From contig NZ_VTPX01000004.1 of the NCBI RefSeq assembly GCF_008298015.1, positions 248,001 through 312,000 of the forward strand: 64,000 bases of DNA, in the 5' to 3' direction. This document shows, piece by piece, positions 1-6,134 of this stretch. Below the pieces are notes generated by a model that was not told the DNA's origin, did not search any database, and was given only the letters and a program-made list of their open reading frames with translations. Every line of letters starts with the position of its first letter. The first letter of the stretch is position 1. A program made the translations under genes and the position numbers. The stretch comes from Salinicola corii. Lineage in GTDB: Bacteria > Pseudomonadota > Gammaproteobacteria > Pseudomonadales > Halomonadaceae.

Positions 1-284
1 GCGTCTACCACGAGAAGGACCGCGTCCGCCTCAAGCTCGCCCTGCGCGGAAAGCGTCTCGGTTTCTCCCTGATCGAGATCCGCGAAGTGCTCGATCTTTA
101 TGACACCCGCCACGACGGCAGCATCCGCCAACTCGAGCGCCTGCTCGAGATCCTCGCCGATAAACGCGCCAACCTCGAACGCCAGCTCGAAGACATCCGC
201 GTCATGCAGCGGGAGCTGGATCAGGTCGAAGAGCGGTGCAAAGGCGCGTTGGAGGAGTTGAAGGCGGCGGAAAAGAGTTCTTGA
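1..284 (+). CDS. liuR: LiuR, MerR-family regulator of BCAA catabolism (C-terminal part; gene starts before the window)
   Basis: The reading frame is open from base 3 to the TGA at 282-284. It encodes the end of a MerR wing-helix domain (VYHEKDRVRLKLALRGKRLG) followed by a long charged dimerisation helix. This pattern is typical of LiuR, the MerR-type repressor of leucine/isovalerate degradation genes. The HTH lies outside the window. The identification is supported by the liu operon on the other side of the island and by LiuR-like palindromes at 14641, 18448 and 27638. The gene runs towards liuE, so before the island was inserted liuR and liuE were probably convergent neighbours. Confidence 0.85.
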   Translation, partial: VYHEKDRVRLKLALRGKRLGFSLIEIREVLDLYDTRHDGSIRQLERLLEILADKRANLERQLEDIRVMQRELDQVEERCKGALEELKAAEKSS

Positions 285-311
285 GCATGGCTTATACCTG
301 GAAGCTCACCA

Positions 312-584
312 TCAAGACCGCCGATTTTCCTCGACATCATCAGCCAGCCAGACCTTGATCAGCGACTGATAAGGCATATCCCGCTTGTTGGCTTCGATCT
401 TGATGCGATCCAGTAGTGATTCCGGCAACCTCAAAGAGATTGTCTTGGTCGATGGCTTCAGGTTGGGAAGCGCGGCACGCTTAGCCTGGTTCCAGTCCAC
501 ATAGTCGGTGGAGTCGTGGCTTTCCCAGAACGCACGCTCTTCCGCTTCACTCTTGAACTCAGGCGTCGTCTTGGTTTTGCTCAT
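312..584 (-). CDS. brnA: BrnA-like antitoxin
   Basis: This 90-aa protein has a basic, Trp-containing N-terminal half and a C-terminal ribbon-helix-helix-like segment (TKTISLRLPESLLDRIKIEA, about residues 46-65, followed by the second helix). That is the layout of BrnA/CopG-type antitoxins. It follows brnT and overlaps its end by 26 nt, the canonical toxin-first order of BrnTA. A strong ribosome binding site (AGGAGAGGAGG) sits just upstream of the ATG at 584. BrnA proteins neutralise BrnT and repress their own operon by binding a promoter palindrome. A matching palindrome is present at 876-894. Confidence 0.85.
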   Translation of the reverse strand: MSKTKTTPEFKSEAEERAFWESHDSTDYVDWNQAKRAALPNLKPSTKTISLRLPESLLDRIKIEANKRDMPYQSLIKVWLADDVEENRRS

Positions 585-870
585 AAATCCTCCTCTCCTT
601 ACGGTGCATGGCTCGGGCCGAGATAACTCGAATCAGCGTACCGGCTGCACGCAAGGTGAACGTGATGTGTAGCTGACGATGGTCGTCCGTGATGCCGAGG
701 GCATGATATCGAGGTTCGTCTTGGCTGTGTCTGGTATCTTCGACCATCAGCAGTGGCTGATTGAAAAACACCTGTTCCGCTTCGGATTGGCGTACGCCGT
801 GCTTGTCCGCACTTTTGCGGGCATTGCCCTCGTCCCAGTCGAAGCCGGTAATCTGCGCCAAATCGATCAT
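559..870 (-). CDS. brnT: BrnT-like ribonuclease toxin
   Basis: This 103-aa protein has the BrnT signature: an N-terminal FDWDEGNARKSADKHGV segment, then AEQVFFNQ, a middle stretch with DEPRYHALGITDDHRQLHI, and a C-terminal IRVISARAMHRKERRIYE. BrnT toxins are RelE-fold ribonucleases of type II toxin-antitoxin systems. The protein looks full length and intact. No clear Shine-Dalgarno precedes the ATG at 870, and the AT-rich promoter palindrome sits only a few bases upstream, so the transcript may have a very short leader. The pair lies between two copies of the liuR 3' end, which suggests it arrived together with that duplication. Confidence 0.85.
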   Translation of the reverse strand: MIDLAQITGFDWDEGNARKSADKHGVRQSEAEQVFFNQPLLMVEDTRHSQDEPRYHALGITDDHRQLHITFTLRAAGTLIRVISARAMHRKERRIYEQNQDDA

Positions 871-875
871 ATTTT

Positions 876-894
876 GTATATTGCCATAATATAC
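876..894. promoter_or_regulatory. Palindromic operator/promoter of brnTA
   Basis: A perfect 7-bp inverted repeat GTATATT-N5-AATATAC lies directly upstream of brnT in an otherwise GC-rich region, and it contains TATATT-like -10 elements on the minus strand. BrnA-type antitoxins autoregulate by binding such a palindrome, so this is the probable autorepression site (inference). Confidence 0.6.
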
Positions 895-929
895 ATGGCA
901 TGCAAGCAGTGCCTTCCGAGCGCTTCGGC

Positions 930-1198
930 AAGGACCGCGTTCGCCTCAAGCTCGCCCTGCGCGGCAAGCGCCTGGGTTCTCGCTGATCGAGATTCGCGAA
1001 GTGCTCGACCTCTACGACACCCGCCACGACGGCAGCATCCGCCAACTCGAACGCCTGCTCGAGATCCTCGCCGACAAACGCGCCAACCTCGAACGCCAGC
1101 TCGAAGACATCCGCGTCATGCAGCGTGAGCTGGATCAGGTCGAAGAACGGTGCAAGGGCGCGTTGGGGGAGTTGAGGGCGGCGGAACAGGGTCACTGA
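930..1198 (+). pseudogene. Second, frameshifted copy of the liuR 3' end
   Basis: Bases 930-1195 are a close copy, by eye about 90% identical, of bases 15-281 (the liuR 3' end). It starts at AAGGACCGCGT and reaches the end of the gene. One T is missing near 977 (GGTTCT instead of GGTTTCT), which breaks the reading frame. Nothing resembling the liuR HTH region lies upstream; instead there is the brnTA promoter. It is a non-functional fragment left by a duplication or recombination event. From 1001 onward the frame is open (65 residues) and could be mis-annotated as a small protein. Confidence 0.85.
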
Positions 1199-1255
1199 GC
1201 TACGGTTCTGCTCTGCGGCTCCTTCGATGGTAGTCAATCTGCACGGAGCAACGGC

Positions 1256-1639
1256 ATGCAACATGACCTGGAAGCCAACAAGCACAATGCGATCGCCTTC
1301 TATCGCACGGCTTATCTCGGTGATCCTAACCTTGCCGTCGCGACTTATGTGGGTGCCGATTACATCCAGCACAACCCGGTAGTGGGTAATGGAAAGCAGG
1401 CGTTCATCGATTACTTCACGGCAATGGCAGAGCAGTATCCCGGGAAGGAAATCGAGTTCGTGCGCGCGGTGGCCGAAGCCGATCTGGTATCTCTCCACAC
1501 GCACCAGACCTGGCCCGGCGGCGATGAGTACGTCACGATGGATTTTTTCCGTTTCGGCGACAACGGCAAGATCGTAGAACACTGGGATTCCATCCAGAGA
1601 ATTCCGCATGAAACCAAGAACGGAAACCTGATGTACTGA
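1256..1639 (+). CDS. SnoaL-like / NTF2-superfamily protein
   Basis: This 127-aa protein has the SnoaL/NTF2-like pattern: an N-terminal helix (ANKHNAIAFYRTAYLGDP), YIQHNP at about residues 43-48, a middle helix (QAFIDYFTAMAEQYPGKEIE) and a strand pair (DLVSLHTHQTWPGGDEYVTMDFFRF) ending in GKIVEHWDSIQRIP. Cone-shaped α+β folds of this family include ester cyclases, small hydrolases and isomerases. The substrate cannot be told from sequence. It stands alone after the liuR fragment, in an accessory region, so it may be part of the imported material. Confidence 0.75.
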   Translation: MQHDLEANKHNAIAFYRTAYLGDPNLAVATYVGADYIQHNPVVGNGKQAFIDYFTAMAEQYPGKEIEFVRAVAEADLVSLHTHQTWPGGDEYVTMDFFRFGDNGKIVEHWDSIQRIPHETKNGNLMY

Positions 1640-2145
1640 GTACCGGCGGGCTAGCGCTTCAATCTGGCCGTTCCCGTGACGGTAAGCGGCCAGTGACCCT
1701 CCTAATTCCTGAATGATCTTCGTCTTCTGACGCGACAACGCCGGCCTCTCGAGCCACGATTGATTAATGCTTTCGTGGCGTTGTTTCTAATGTAACTATT
1801 GGTTACTGTGCGTAGAACAGCACAAGAAATGGCTTACAGAGTCACAAGCTCATAAGGGACAGCCGCGTTGGGATGATGGGAAACATCGTCATCCTCCATG
1901 GCGGGCGGTAGCGTGGCGGATTTCGTCAAAAGCCAACCGAAAGGGCCTCCACCGAATAACTGTATCTATGCATAGTCATGTCAGATTGTGCAAAACGTGC
2001 GAGCATGCGAATTCTGCATAACGCGCCGAATTATTCTGAGCATTATTCAAAATCAATGGGTTAGGTGTGAAAGAGCGTGCTAAATAAGATTATTCAACGC
2101 GCGAGCTTGTTCAAGTGGCTAAACGAGCGCGCTATCTAATACCCA
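1640..2145. other. Gene-free stretch at the entry to the AT-rich cassette region
   Basis: No convincing gene is seen. Composition changes from GC-rich to AT-rich at about 1980. An imperfect hairpin (CCACGA ... TCGTGG, extended by ACAACG ... CGTTGT) lies at about 1733-1795. A GGGTTAGGTG motif near 2056 resembles an integron core site (GTTRRRY) and is preceded by TAAC about 40 nt upstream, so a decayed attC or attI-like site is possible but not established. Confidence 0.4.
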
Positions 2146-2157
2146 TTGGGCAGGTAT

Positions 2158-2940
2158 ATGGAACATAGCACTCCGAAAAGGGTCTTTCTCGATAATTGTA
2201 TTTTCAGTATTAGCGACACTGTGCGAGGCTCGCAAAAACCTCATCAGATTTATTGGGGTGGAGAAAAGCATACAGTGCAGATTTCTGGGTTTGAGGGAAA
2301 GCCATTGCCTAAGGAATCTGAACCTTGGAAGAGAGAGCAGGTTAAATGCATGACGACAATTGGCAGACTGGCAAGACAGGACGTTATCGCTTTGTCGTCT
2401 TACATGGAAACCATGTTTGAGGGGTGGAAGCGTCCTGGATCATTTCCTGCGACCGCCATTGGCAATGTCTTTAACGGGGTAGAGGTTGAGCACGTAGATG
2501 CCGCCGTTGAGAGGTCGTACTTTTTTCAATCCTCATTGGATGAGTATATTGATAGCCAGAGCATGATAAAATTTTGCAAATGGCTATTGGCTATCGATCC
2601 GAATGTCTTAATTGAAAAAGTTACTCAGGTAAAGGATTTGCCAAGCTTTCTAGTGGCCAATCTGCGGAACGTTAAAAGATTCGGCGAGCTTTGCAAGGGG
2701 TTGTCTGAGAAACAGTACCCGGATGCATTTCACCTATGGACGGCTGAGGTTAATGGTGCAGATTGTTTCTTAACAATTGATAAAAAATTCATTCATGTGA
2801 TGACTGAAACGAATCGGTCAGAGCTGCCTTGCCCACCATTGTCACCTTCTCAACTGCTTAATCAACTAGGAATAGATGAGCGAGATCCCCTTGAATACAC
2901 GGAGGGTGTCTTCTATGACATTTCTGGTAGGCGCGGGTAA
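2158..2940 (+). CDS. PIN-domain-like protein in an integron-type cassette
   Basis: This 260-aa protein is AT-rich compared with the chromosome. Its ends resemble PIN-like nucleases: VFLDNCIFS near the N-terminus (Asp12) and a C-terminal YPDAFHLWTAEVNGADCFLTIDKKF segment in pieces typical of PIN motifs (DAxHxxTA, about Asp189; GADxFLTxDKxF, about Asp208). The middle part is not recognised. PIN proteins are often RNases in toxin-antitoxin or defence settings, but no antitoxin is adjacent. The gene is followed 6 nt later by an attC-like site, so it is probably a cassette cargo gene. A TTG 12 nt upstream could also be the start; the ATG is preferred. Confidence 0.65.
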   Translation: MEHSTPKRVFLDNCIFSISDTVRGSQKPHQIYWGGEKHTVQISGFEGKPLPKESEPWKREQVKCMTTIGRLARQDVIALSSYMETMFEGWKRPGSFPATAIGNVFNGVEVEHVDAAVERSYFFQSSLDEYIDSQSMIKFCKWLLAIDPNVLIEKVTQVKDLPSFLVANLRNVKRFGELCKGLSEKQYPDAFHLWTAEVNGADCFLTIDKKFIHVMTETNRSELPCPPLSPSQLLNQLGIDERDPLEYTEGVFYDISGRRG

Positions 2941-2946
2941 CAGGAG

Positions 2947-3018
2947 GCCTAACAATGCGGTCCACGGGACGTTAACTACGCTGCGCTCCGTTGCCGCCCA
3001 TTACCGCTGGCGTTATGT
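2947..3018 (+). other. attC-like recombination site (integron cassette), site 1
   Basis: The site starts with GCCTAAC (R''-like) and ends with GTTATGT (R'-like). Between them lie arms that pair when folded (TAAC, GCGGT, GGG on the left against CCC, ACCGC, GTTA on the right) with an offset of one base, as in the extra-helical-base architecture of attC. It lies directly after a stop codon and before the next cassette gene, as expected. Confidence 0.75.
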
Positions 3019-3036
3019 TCAAAGAGGAGAATGACG

Positions 3037-3270
3037 ATGCCTAGGAAAACACATCATGTAGTTCCGAATCCTGAAGGCGGATGGGATTTAAAAAAAGGTG
3101 GTGGTGAACGGGTCATCAAGCACTTTGACACAAAACAAGATGCGGTTGACTATGGCCGAGATGTCAGTAGGAATCAGGGCTCGGAGTTTGTGATCCATAA
3201 AAAAGATGGGGACATCCAAAATACGGATAGTCATGGTAATGATCCAATGCCACCGAAGGATAAAAAATAG
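3037..3270 (+). CDS. DUF2188-like small protein
   Basis: This 77-aa basic protein begins PRKTHHVVPNPEGGWDLKKG and continues with a KQDAVDYGRDVSRNQGSEFVIH segment, the pattern of DUF2188 proteins (HVVP..GGW...; A..YA...A...G.E...H..DG..). The function of the family is unknown. The ATG at 3037 is chosen over the one at 3031 because the ribosome binding site GAGGAG ends 7 nt before 3037 but only 1 nt before 3031. It sits directly after attC-like site 1, so it is the first gene of the following cassette. Confidence 0.75.
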   Translation: MPRKTHHVVPNPEGGWDLKKGGGERVIKHFDTKQDAVDYGRDVSRNQGSEFVIHKKDGDIQNTDSHGNDPMPPKDKK

Positions 3271-3540
3271 TCGTTAAAAATGAGTGTGCTTAGGCCGACA
3301 GGGGTAGCAGGTTGGGTTCGATTCCCCTGGCGTTTGTTGGCTCCATGGCTCTTTTATTAACTTTACTGAGATACATCAGCGTAAACGTGTTCCTGCCGGC
3401 CACCAGCAACAGTAAAAGGGGGTGTCTATGGTGAAAGTATTAACTGACCGAACTCGCGTTTTTTAAGCTCCATGTTCGAAACGATGTGGGCTATCGGAGT
3501 CGGCGGCGTTGTCGGACACCTGTCTGCTTAAGCGCACTCA
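3271..3540. other. Gene-free stretch within the cassette array
   Basis: No supported gene is visible. It contains a CAGGGG ... CCCCTG stem around GGGTTCGATTCCCC (about 3298-3330) that superficially recalls a tRNA T-arm, without a plausible acceptor stem. It may be the degraded remainder of one or more cassettes. A 26-codon open frame from 3281 has no clear ribosome binding site. Confidence 0.4.
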
Positions 3541-3542
3541 GA

Positions 3543-3627
3543 ACATAGCAATTACAGGCACGGCGACAGTTACTACATTGCGGCTTCGCCCCCATTCCGT
3601 AACTGCGCGTGCTGTGCGGCATTATAT
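3543..3627 (+). other. Degenerate attC-like hairpin, site 2
   Basis: Long imperfect arms GCACGGCGACAGTTAC (3558-3573) and GTAACTGCGCGTGC (3599-3612) pair with one bulge. The flanks also pair loosely (ACATAGC..ACAG against CTGT..ATTATAT). The TAAC and GTTA core triplets are degenerate. Position, size and the bulged-stem layout match an attC site before the next cassette gene. Confidence 0.5.
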
Positions 3628-3657
3628 CGGTGAGTCAATTCTTATCAAGGGGGAAAC

Positions 3658-4266
3658 ATGGGACTACCAAGCACCTACACAAACGCTTACGGGAAGTTGG
3701 GTGAGTTTTTTCACAGGCTCAGAGATGGCCAGGCTCCGGAACGTTTTACTCAGGAACACTTGAAAGACCTAGGGTACACATCAAAGAATCACCGGGCTTT
3801 CATTCCTATCATGAAATCACTTGGTTTTTTGACTCCTGATGGTCAGCCAACGAACCGGTACAACGAATATCGAAGTCATTCAAGCTCTCAAAGGGTGATG
3901 GCAGAAGCCCTTAAAGATGCATATTCGGACATATTTCTTATCAAATCTCATCCAACACCAGCCGACAAGCCAGCAATAGAAGGTAAGTTTAAGAGCTATC
4001 ACAATGTTAGTGACAGTGTTGCAAAAATAATGACAAGCACCTTTTTTGCACTGCTGAATTTAGCGGATTTAAATGCCCTTAATAAATCAAAACCCGTAGA
4101 GCCGGAAAATGCTAGCACTGAAGACCAACAAGCGAAACCTGAGAGTGGTGTTCAGCCACCGGTTCTTGGTGGGCTTCATTACAATATTCAAATACACCTA
4201 CCTGCGACCAAGGATGTAGAAGTTTATAACGCAATTTTCAAGTCTCTCAAGGAGAATTTGTATTGA
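3658..4266 (+). CDS. DUF5343-like protein, first gene of a two-gene cassette
   Basis: The 202-aa protein begins MGLPSTYTNAYGKLGEFFHR and contains a winged-helix-like N-terminal half (residues 1-75, with LGFLTPDGQPTNRYNEYR) followed by a helical segment (SQRVMAEALKDAYSDIF ... SDSVAKIMTSTFFALLNLADL). This matches the DUF5343 pattern as I know it. A Pro/Glu-rich linker and a short C-terminal strand (LHYNIQIHLPATKDVEVYNAIFKSLKENLY) follow. A strong ribosome binding site (AAGGGGGA) precedes the ATG. The stop overlaps the next start (TTGA), so the two genes are translationally coupled. DUF5343 genes are often found beside abortive-infection or HEPN genes; function here is inferred only from that. 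Confidence 0.7.
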   Translation: MGLPSTYTNAYGKLGEFFHRLRDGQAPERFTQEHLKDLGYTSKNHRAFIPIMKSLGFLTPDGQPTNRYNEYRSHSSSQRVMAEALKDAYSDIFLIKSHPTPADKPAIEGKFKSYHNVSDSVAKIMTSTFFALLNLADLNALNKSKPVEPENASTEDQQAKPESGVQPPVLGGLHYNIQIHLPATKDVEVYNAIFKSLKENLY

Positions 4267-4844
4267 AATATAAAGACTTAAGAGACTATCTTTTTCGCGG
4301 TCTTTTGTTTGAAGCAGAAGCCACTTCTTTCCAAAAAGCTGGTATCCAGGTCGGTGCTGATCAAACTGCTTCAGAGCAACAGCTATTGACTGAAGCCTTA
4401 GCGCCTTTTCCGGTAAACCTCAGAAATAGTGCACTCGAAATGGCAAGACTCTACTCAGTACTATTTGCGTTTGAGAATCATGTGAGGGGGTTTATAAGGG
4501 AAACGCTCTCTGAGGCGGAAGGAAGCGATTGGCTAGATAAATTGCCTAGAAAGGTGAGAGATTTCGCGGAAAAGCGTCAGAAAACCGCTATGGGGGACTC
4601 ATGGTTAGAAGGAGAGAAAACTGACCTTCTAGGTTTCATCGATTTCGGTCATCTCTCACAGATAATCGTTGAGAAGTGGGAGCATTTTCAGGACGTTATG
4701 CCTTCGCAGCATTGGCTGAAACAGAGAATGGACGAGCTTGAGAAATCTAGAAACTTTGTAGCTCATAATAGAGCGCTGCTGCCTAGCGAGTACCAACGAA
4801 TGTATATGTACATTGCTGACTGGAATCGTGTTGTCGGGCTTTAG
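4263..4844 (+). CDS. Swt1-like HEPN-domain protein (putative RNase/toxin)
   Basis: This 193-aa, mostly helical protein has a C-terminal HEPN signature: LEKSRNFVAHNRALLPSEY with Arg163 and His168 giving the R-X4-H motif. The preceding helices (ALEMARLYSVLFAFENHVRGFIRETL) also fit the Swt1-type HEPN family. Active HEPN proteins are metal-independent RNases found in toxin-antitoxin and abortive-infection systems. The start is a TTG overlapping the stop of the DUF5343 gene. The pair forms one cassette that ends in attC-like site 3, so it is a candidate mobile defence or TA module (inference). Confidence 0.7.
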   Translation: MKYKDLRDYLFRGLLFEAEATSFQKAGIQVGADQTASEQQLLTEALAPFPVNLRNSALEMARLYSVLFAFENHVRGFIRETLSEAEGSDWLDKLPRKVRDFAEKRQKTAMGDSWLEGEKTDLLGFIDFGHLSQIIVEKWEHFQDVMPSQHWLKQRMDELEKSRNFVAHNRALLPSEYQRMYMYIADWNRVVGL

Positions 4845-4922
4845 ATATAACAATCGGCTGAACCGCGACCGATTTTCCGCCGCTTTGCGGCTCCAAATCG
4901 ACGCGTGAGCCGTGCGTTAGCT
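4845..4922 (+). other. attC-like recombination site, site 3
   Basis: The site begins at ATATAAC immediately after the HEPN stop codon and ends with GTTAGCT. The inner arms pair well (CGGCT..CGCG..CGAT on the left against ATCG..CGCG..AGCCG on the right) with a one-base offset. An additional GCCGC-TTT-GCGGC apical hairpin is present. This is the clearest attC site in the array. Confidence 0.8.
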
Positions 4923-4931
4923 GGAGAAAGG

Positions 4932-5330
4932 ATGCAAGAGTTTCGAGTTCAGTCATCAGAAACAGAAGCTGAATTAATTTTTTTCGGCGTCAATGGCGAT
5001 AATTTCTCAGTGGCATTCTCGTCGGGTACGGTCAATTGCCAGAGGGAAGTGTGGGCCTACACCGATGCACATGGACTTGCAAATCTATTCGAATGGATGG
5101 CATCGCAAAGTAAACCTTGGAGAACATTGGAAGGATGGGAATCTATTGAAGGTGAGTTCAAGTTTTATGTCAGCTGCAACGCACGCGGGAACATAATCTT
5201 TGACATGGAGATGAACCATTTGGGTGGTGTTGAAGAATGGCGGGTGAAAACCCAACTCAAGTCTGAGTTTGGCCAACTTCCTAGCCTCGCCAAGAAGGCT
5301 CGAGCTTTCTTTGGCCCATCGCCAAGCTAA
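4932..5330 (+). CDS. DUF6228-like protein in a cassette
   Basis: This 132-aa protein begins MQEFRVQSSETEAELIFFG and continues with strands and a helix (DAHGLANLFEWMASQSKPW), then LEGWESIEGEFKFYVSCNARGNIIFDMEM and a final helix (QLPSLAKKARAFF). This resembles the DUF6228 family of unknown function. The ATG at 4932 is chosen because GGAGAAAGG lies just upstream; longer in-frame versions would run into attC-like site 3. The stop codon overlaps the next attC-like arm, as is common for cassette genes. Confidence 0.65.
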   Translation: MQEFRVQSSETEAELIFFGVNGDNFSVAFSSGTVNCQREVWAYTDAHGLANLFEWMASQSKPWRTLEGWESIEGEFKFYVSCNARGNIIFDMEMNHLGGVEEWRVKTQLKSEFGQLPSLAKKARAFFGPSPS

Positions 5331-5384
5331 CCAGGCGGTCGATGGGAGCGCTTTTCCGCGCCGCTTTCATCTGTCGCCTTCAGC
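5326..5384 (+). other. Degenerate attC-like hairpin, site 4 (end of the array)
   Basis: GCTAAC at 5326-5331 overlaps the DUF6228 stop codon. Arms AGGCGGTCGATGGGAGCGC (5333-5351) and 5358-5379 pair imperfectly. The distal core is CTTCAGC instead of GTTRRRY, so this site is decayed and probably recombination-deficient. It marks the return to chromosomal GC content. Confidence 0.5.
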
Positions 5385-5486
5385 TGATGGGGGCTCGCAA
5401 TTTTGTGACACCTGCGCCAACCTGCCACTCTGGCTGCCAGCTCGCGCAGTCACGACCATGCACGCGGGATAAACCGAGTACTGACG

Positions 5487-6032
5487 ATGGATTGGCTGAC
5501 ATTCATTTCGAGCCTAGTCCGGTCGCTGGCCTGGCCGGTGTTCGCACTGATTCTCGCGCTTCTCTTCCGCGACCAGATCCTGCAGTTTGGATCCTTCATC
5601 AAGAAGCTGCGTGCTGGGCCTATCGAGGCCGAGTTCGAACACGACCTCGAACAGCTGCGCTCACTGTCGCCGGGTCGGGTTGACGTCGTGAGCGCGCGTG
5701 CCGGTGAAGCGGAGACATTTCTTACCGAGTTGGCCGAGCGCCATCCCCGTACGGCCATACTGGAGGCGTGGACTCGACTGGAGCGCGCAGCCCGCACGTC
5801 GCTGTCGTCACAGGAGAGCGAAGATGGTAGCCCGGGCGAGGTATCAGCGGTTCGGCTGCCGGAGCTGCTGGTGCGGGCAGGCCTGATCGATCAGCCACAG
5901 GTAACGCTGTATCACGAGCTTCGGCGTCTGCGTCGTGAGGTGGCTCGCGATCTCGATCCGACGAACGAGGCGGCACGAATCTATGTCGAGTTGTCTCGCG
6001 CGCTTCAATCCCAGCTAGATCGCGGAGCCTAG
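5487..6032 (+). CDS. Single-pass membrane protein with a degenerate HEPN-like C-terminus
   Basis: This 181-aa protein has one N-terminal membrane helix (about residues 5-27, SSLVRSLAWPVFALILALLF), a basic juxtamembrane segment, an acidic linker and a helical C-terminal domain ending LYHELRRLRREVARDLDPTN. Relatives I recall read LRxLRNxxAH at this place. Here the expected His is Arg, so an RNase-type active site would be missing. GC content matches the chromosome. No partner gene is adjacent. Function is unknown; a sensory or structural role is as likely as a toxin role. Confidence 0.6.
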   Translation: MDWLTFISSLVRSLAWPVFALILALLFRDQILQFGSFIKKLRAGPIEAEFEHDLEQLRSLSPGRVDVVSARAGEAETFLTELAERHPRTAILEAWTRLERAARTSLSSQESEDGSPGEVSAVRLPELLVRAGLIDQPQVTLYHELRRLRREVARDLDPTNEAARIYVELSRALQSQLDRGA

Positions 6033-6051
6033 AGTGGTTGAACCATGATGA

Positions 6052-6116
6052 CTAGCGCGCCGCCAACGCCACGTCCACCTTCGACCAATTTGGCCTGCCG
6101 AGTGTCAGCGTCAGGA
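6052..6116 (-). pseudogene. Copy A of the liuE 3' terminus
   Basis: Read on the minus strand this segment encodes LGRPNWSKVDVALAAR and then a TAG stop. It aligns with the genuine LiuE C-terminus [16 protein letters not shown] at 7703-7750. It is diverged rather than identical, so it is not a recent tandem duplicate of the resident gene. Nothing else of liuE is attached. It borders the methyltransferase gene on its left side. Confidence 0.75.
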
Positions 6117-6134
6117 TTAACCGCGGGGAATGAG

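Noticed and set aside
599-1738. Long minus-strand open frame across brnT, the liuR fragment and the SnoaL-like gene
   Set aside because: It is antisense to supported genes, has no family resemblance, and its length reflects GC-rich antisense bias.
1640-1738. Possible N-terminal gene fragment on the minus strand (MSRQKTKIIQELGGSLAAYR)
   Set aside because: It looks protein-like but matches nothing I recognise and has no continuation past the SnoaL-like gene, so it is not listed as a gene.
1733-1795. Hairpin ACAACG...CCACGA/TCGTGG..CGTTGT as a further attC site
   Set aside because: The core triplets and the one-base offset pattern of attC are missing, and it lies in GC-rich DNA before the AT-rich block.
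3296-3345. tRNA-like T-arm (GGGTTCGATTCCCC) in the cassette region
   Set aside because: No acceptor, D or anticodon arm can be built around it, and the distance to a CCA is wrong.
3509-3763. 84-residue open frame before the DUF5343 gene
   Set aside because: It runs through the attC-like hairpin and overlaps the DUF5343 start in another frame; no ribosome binding site.
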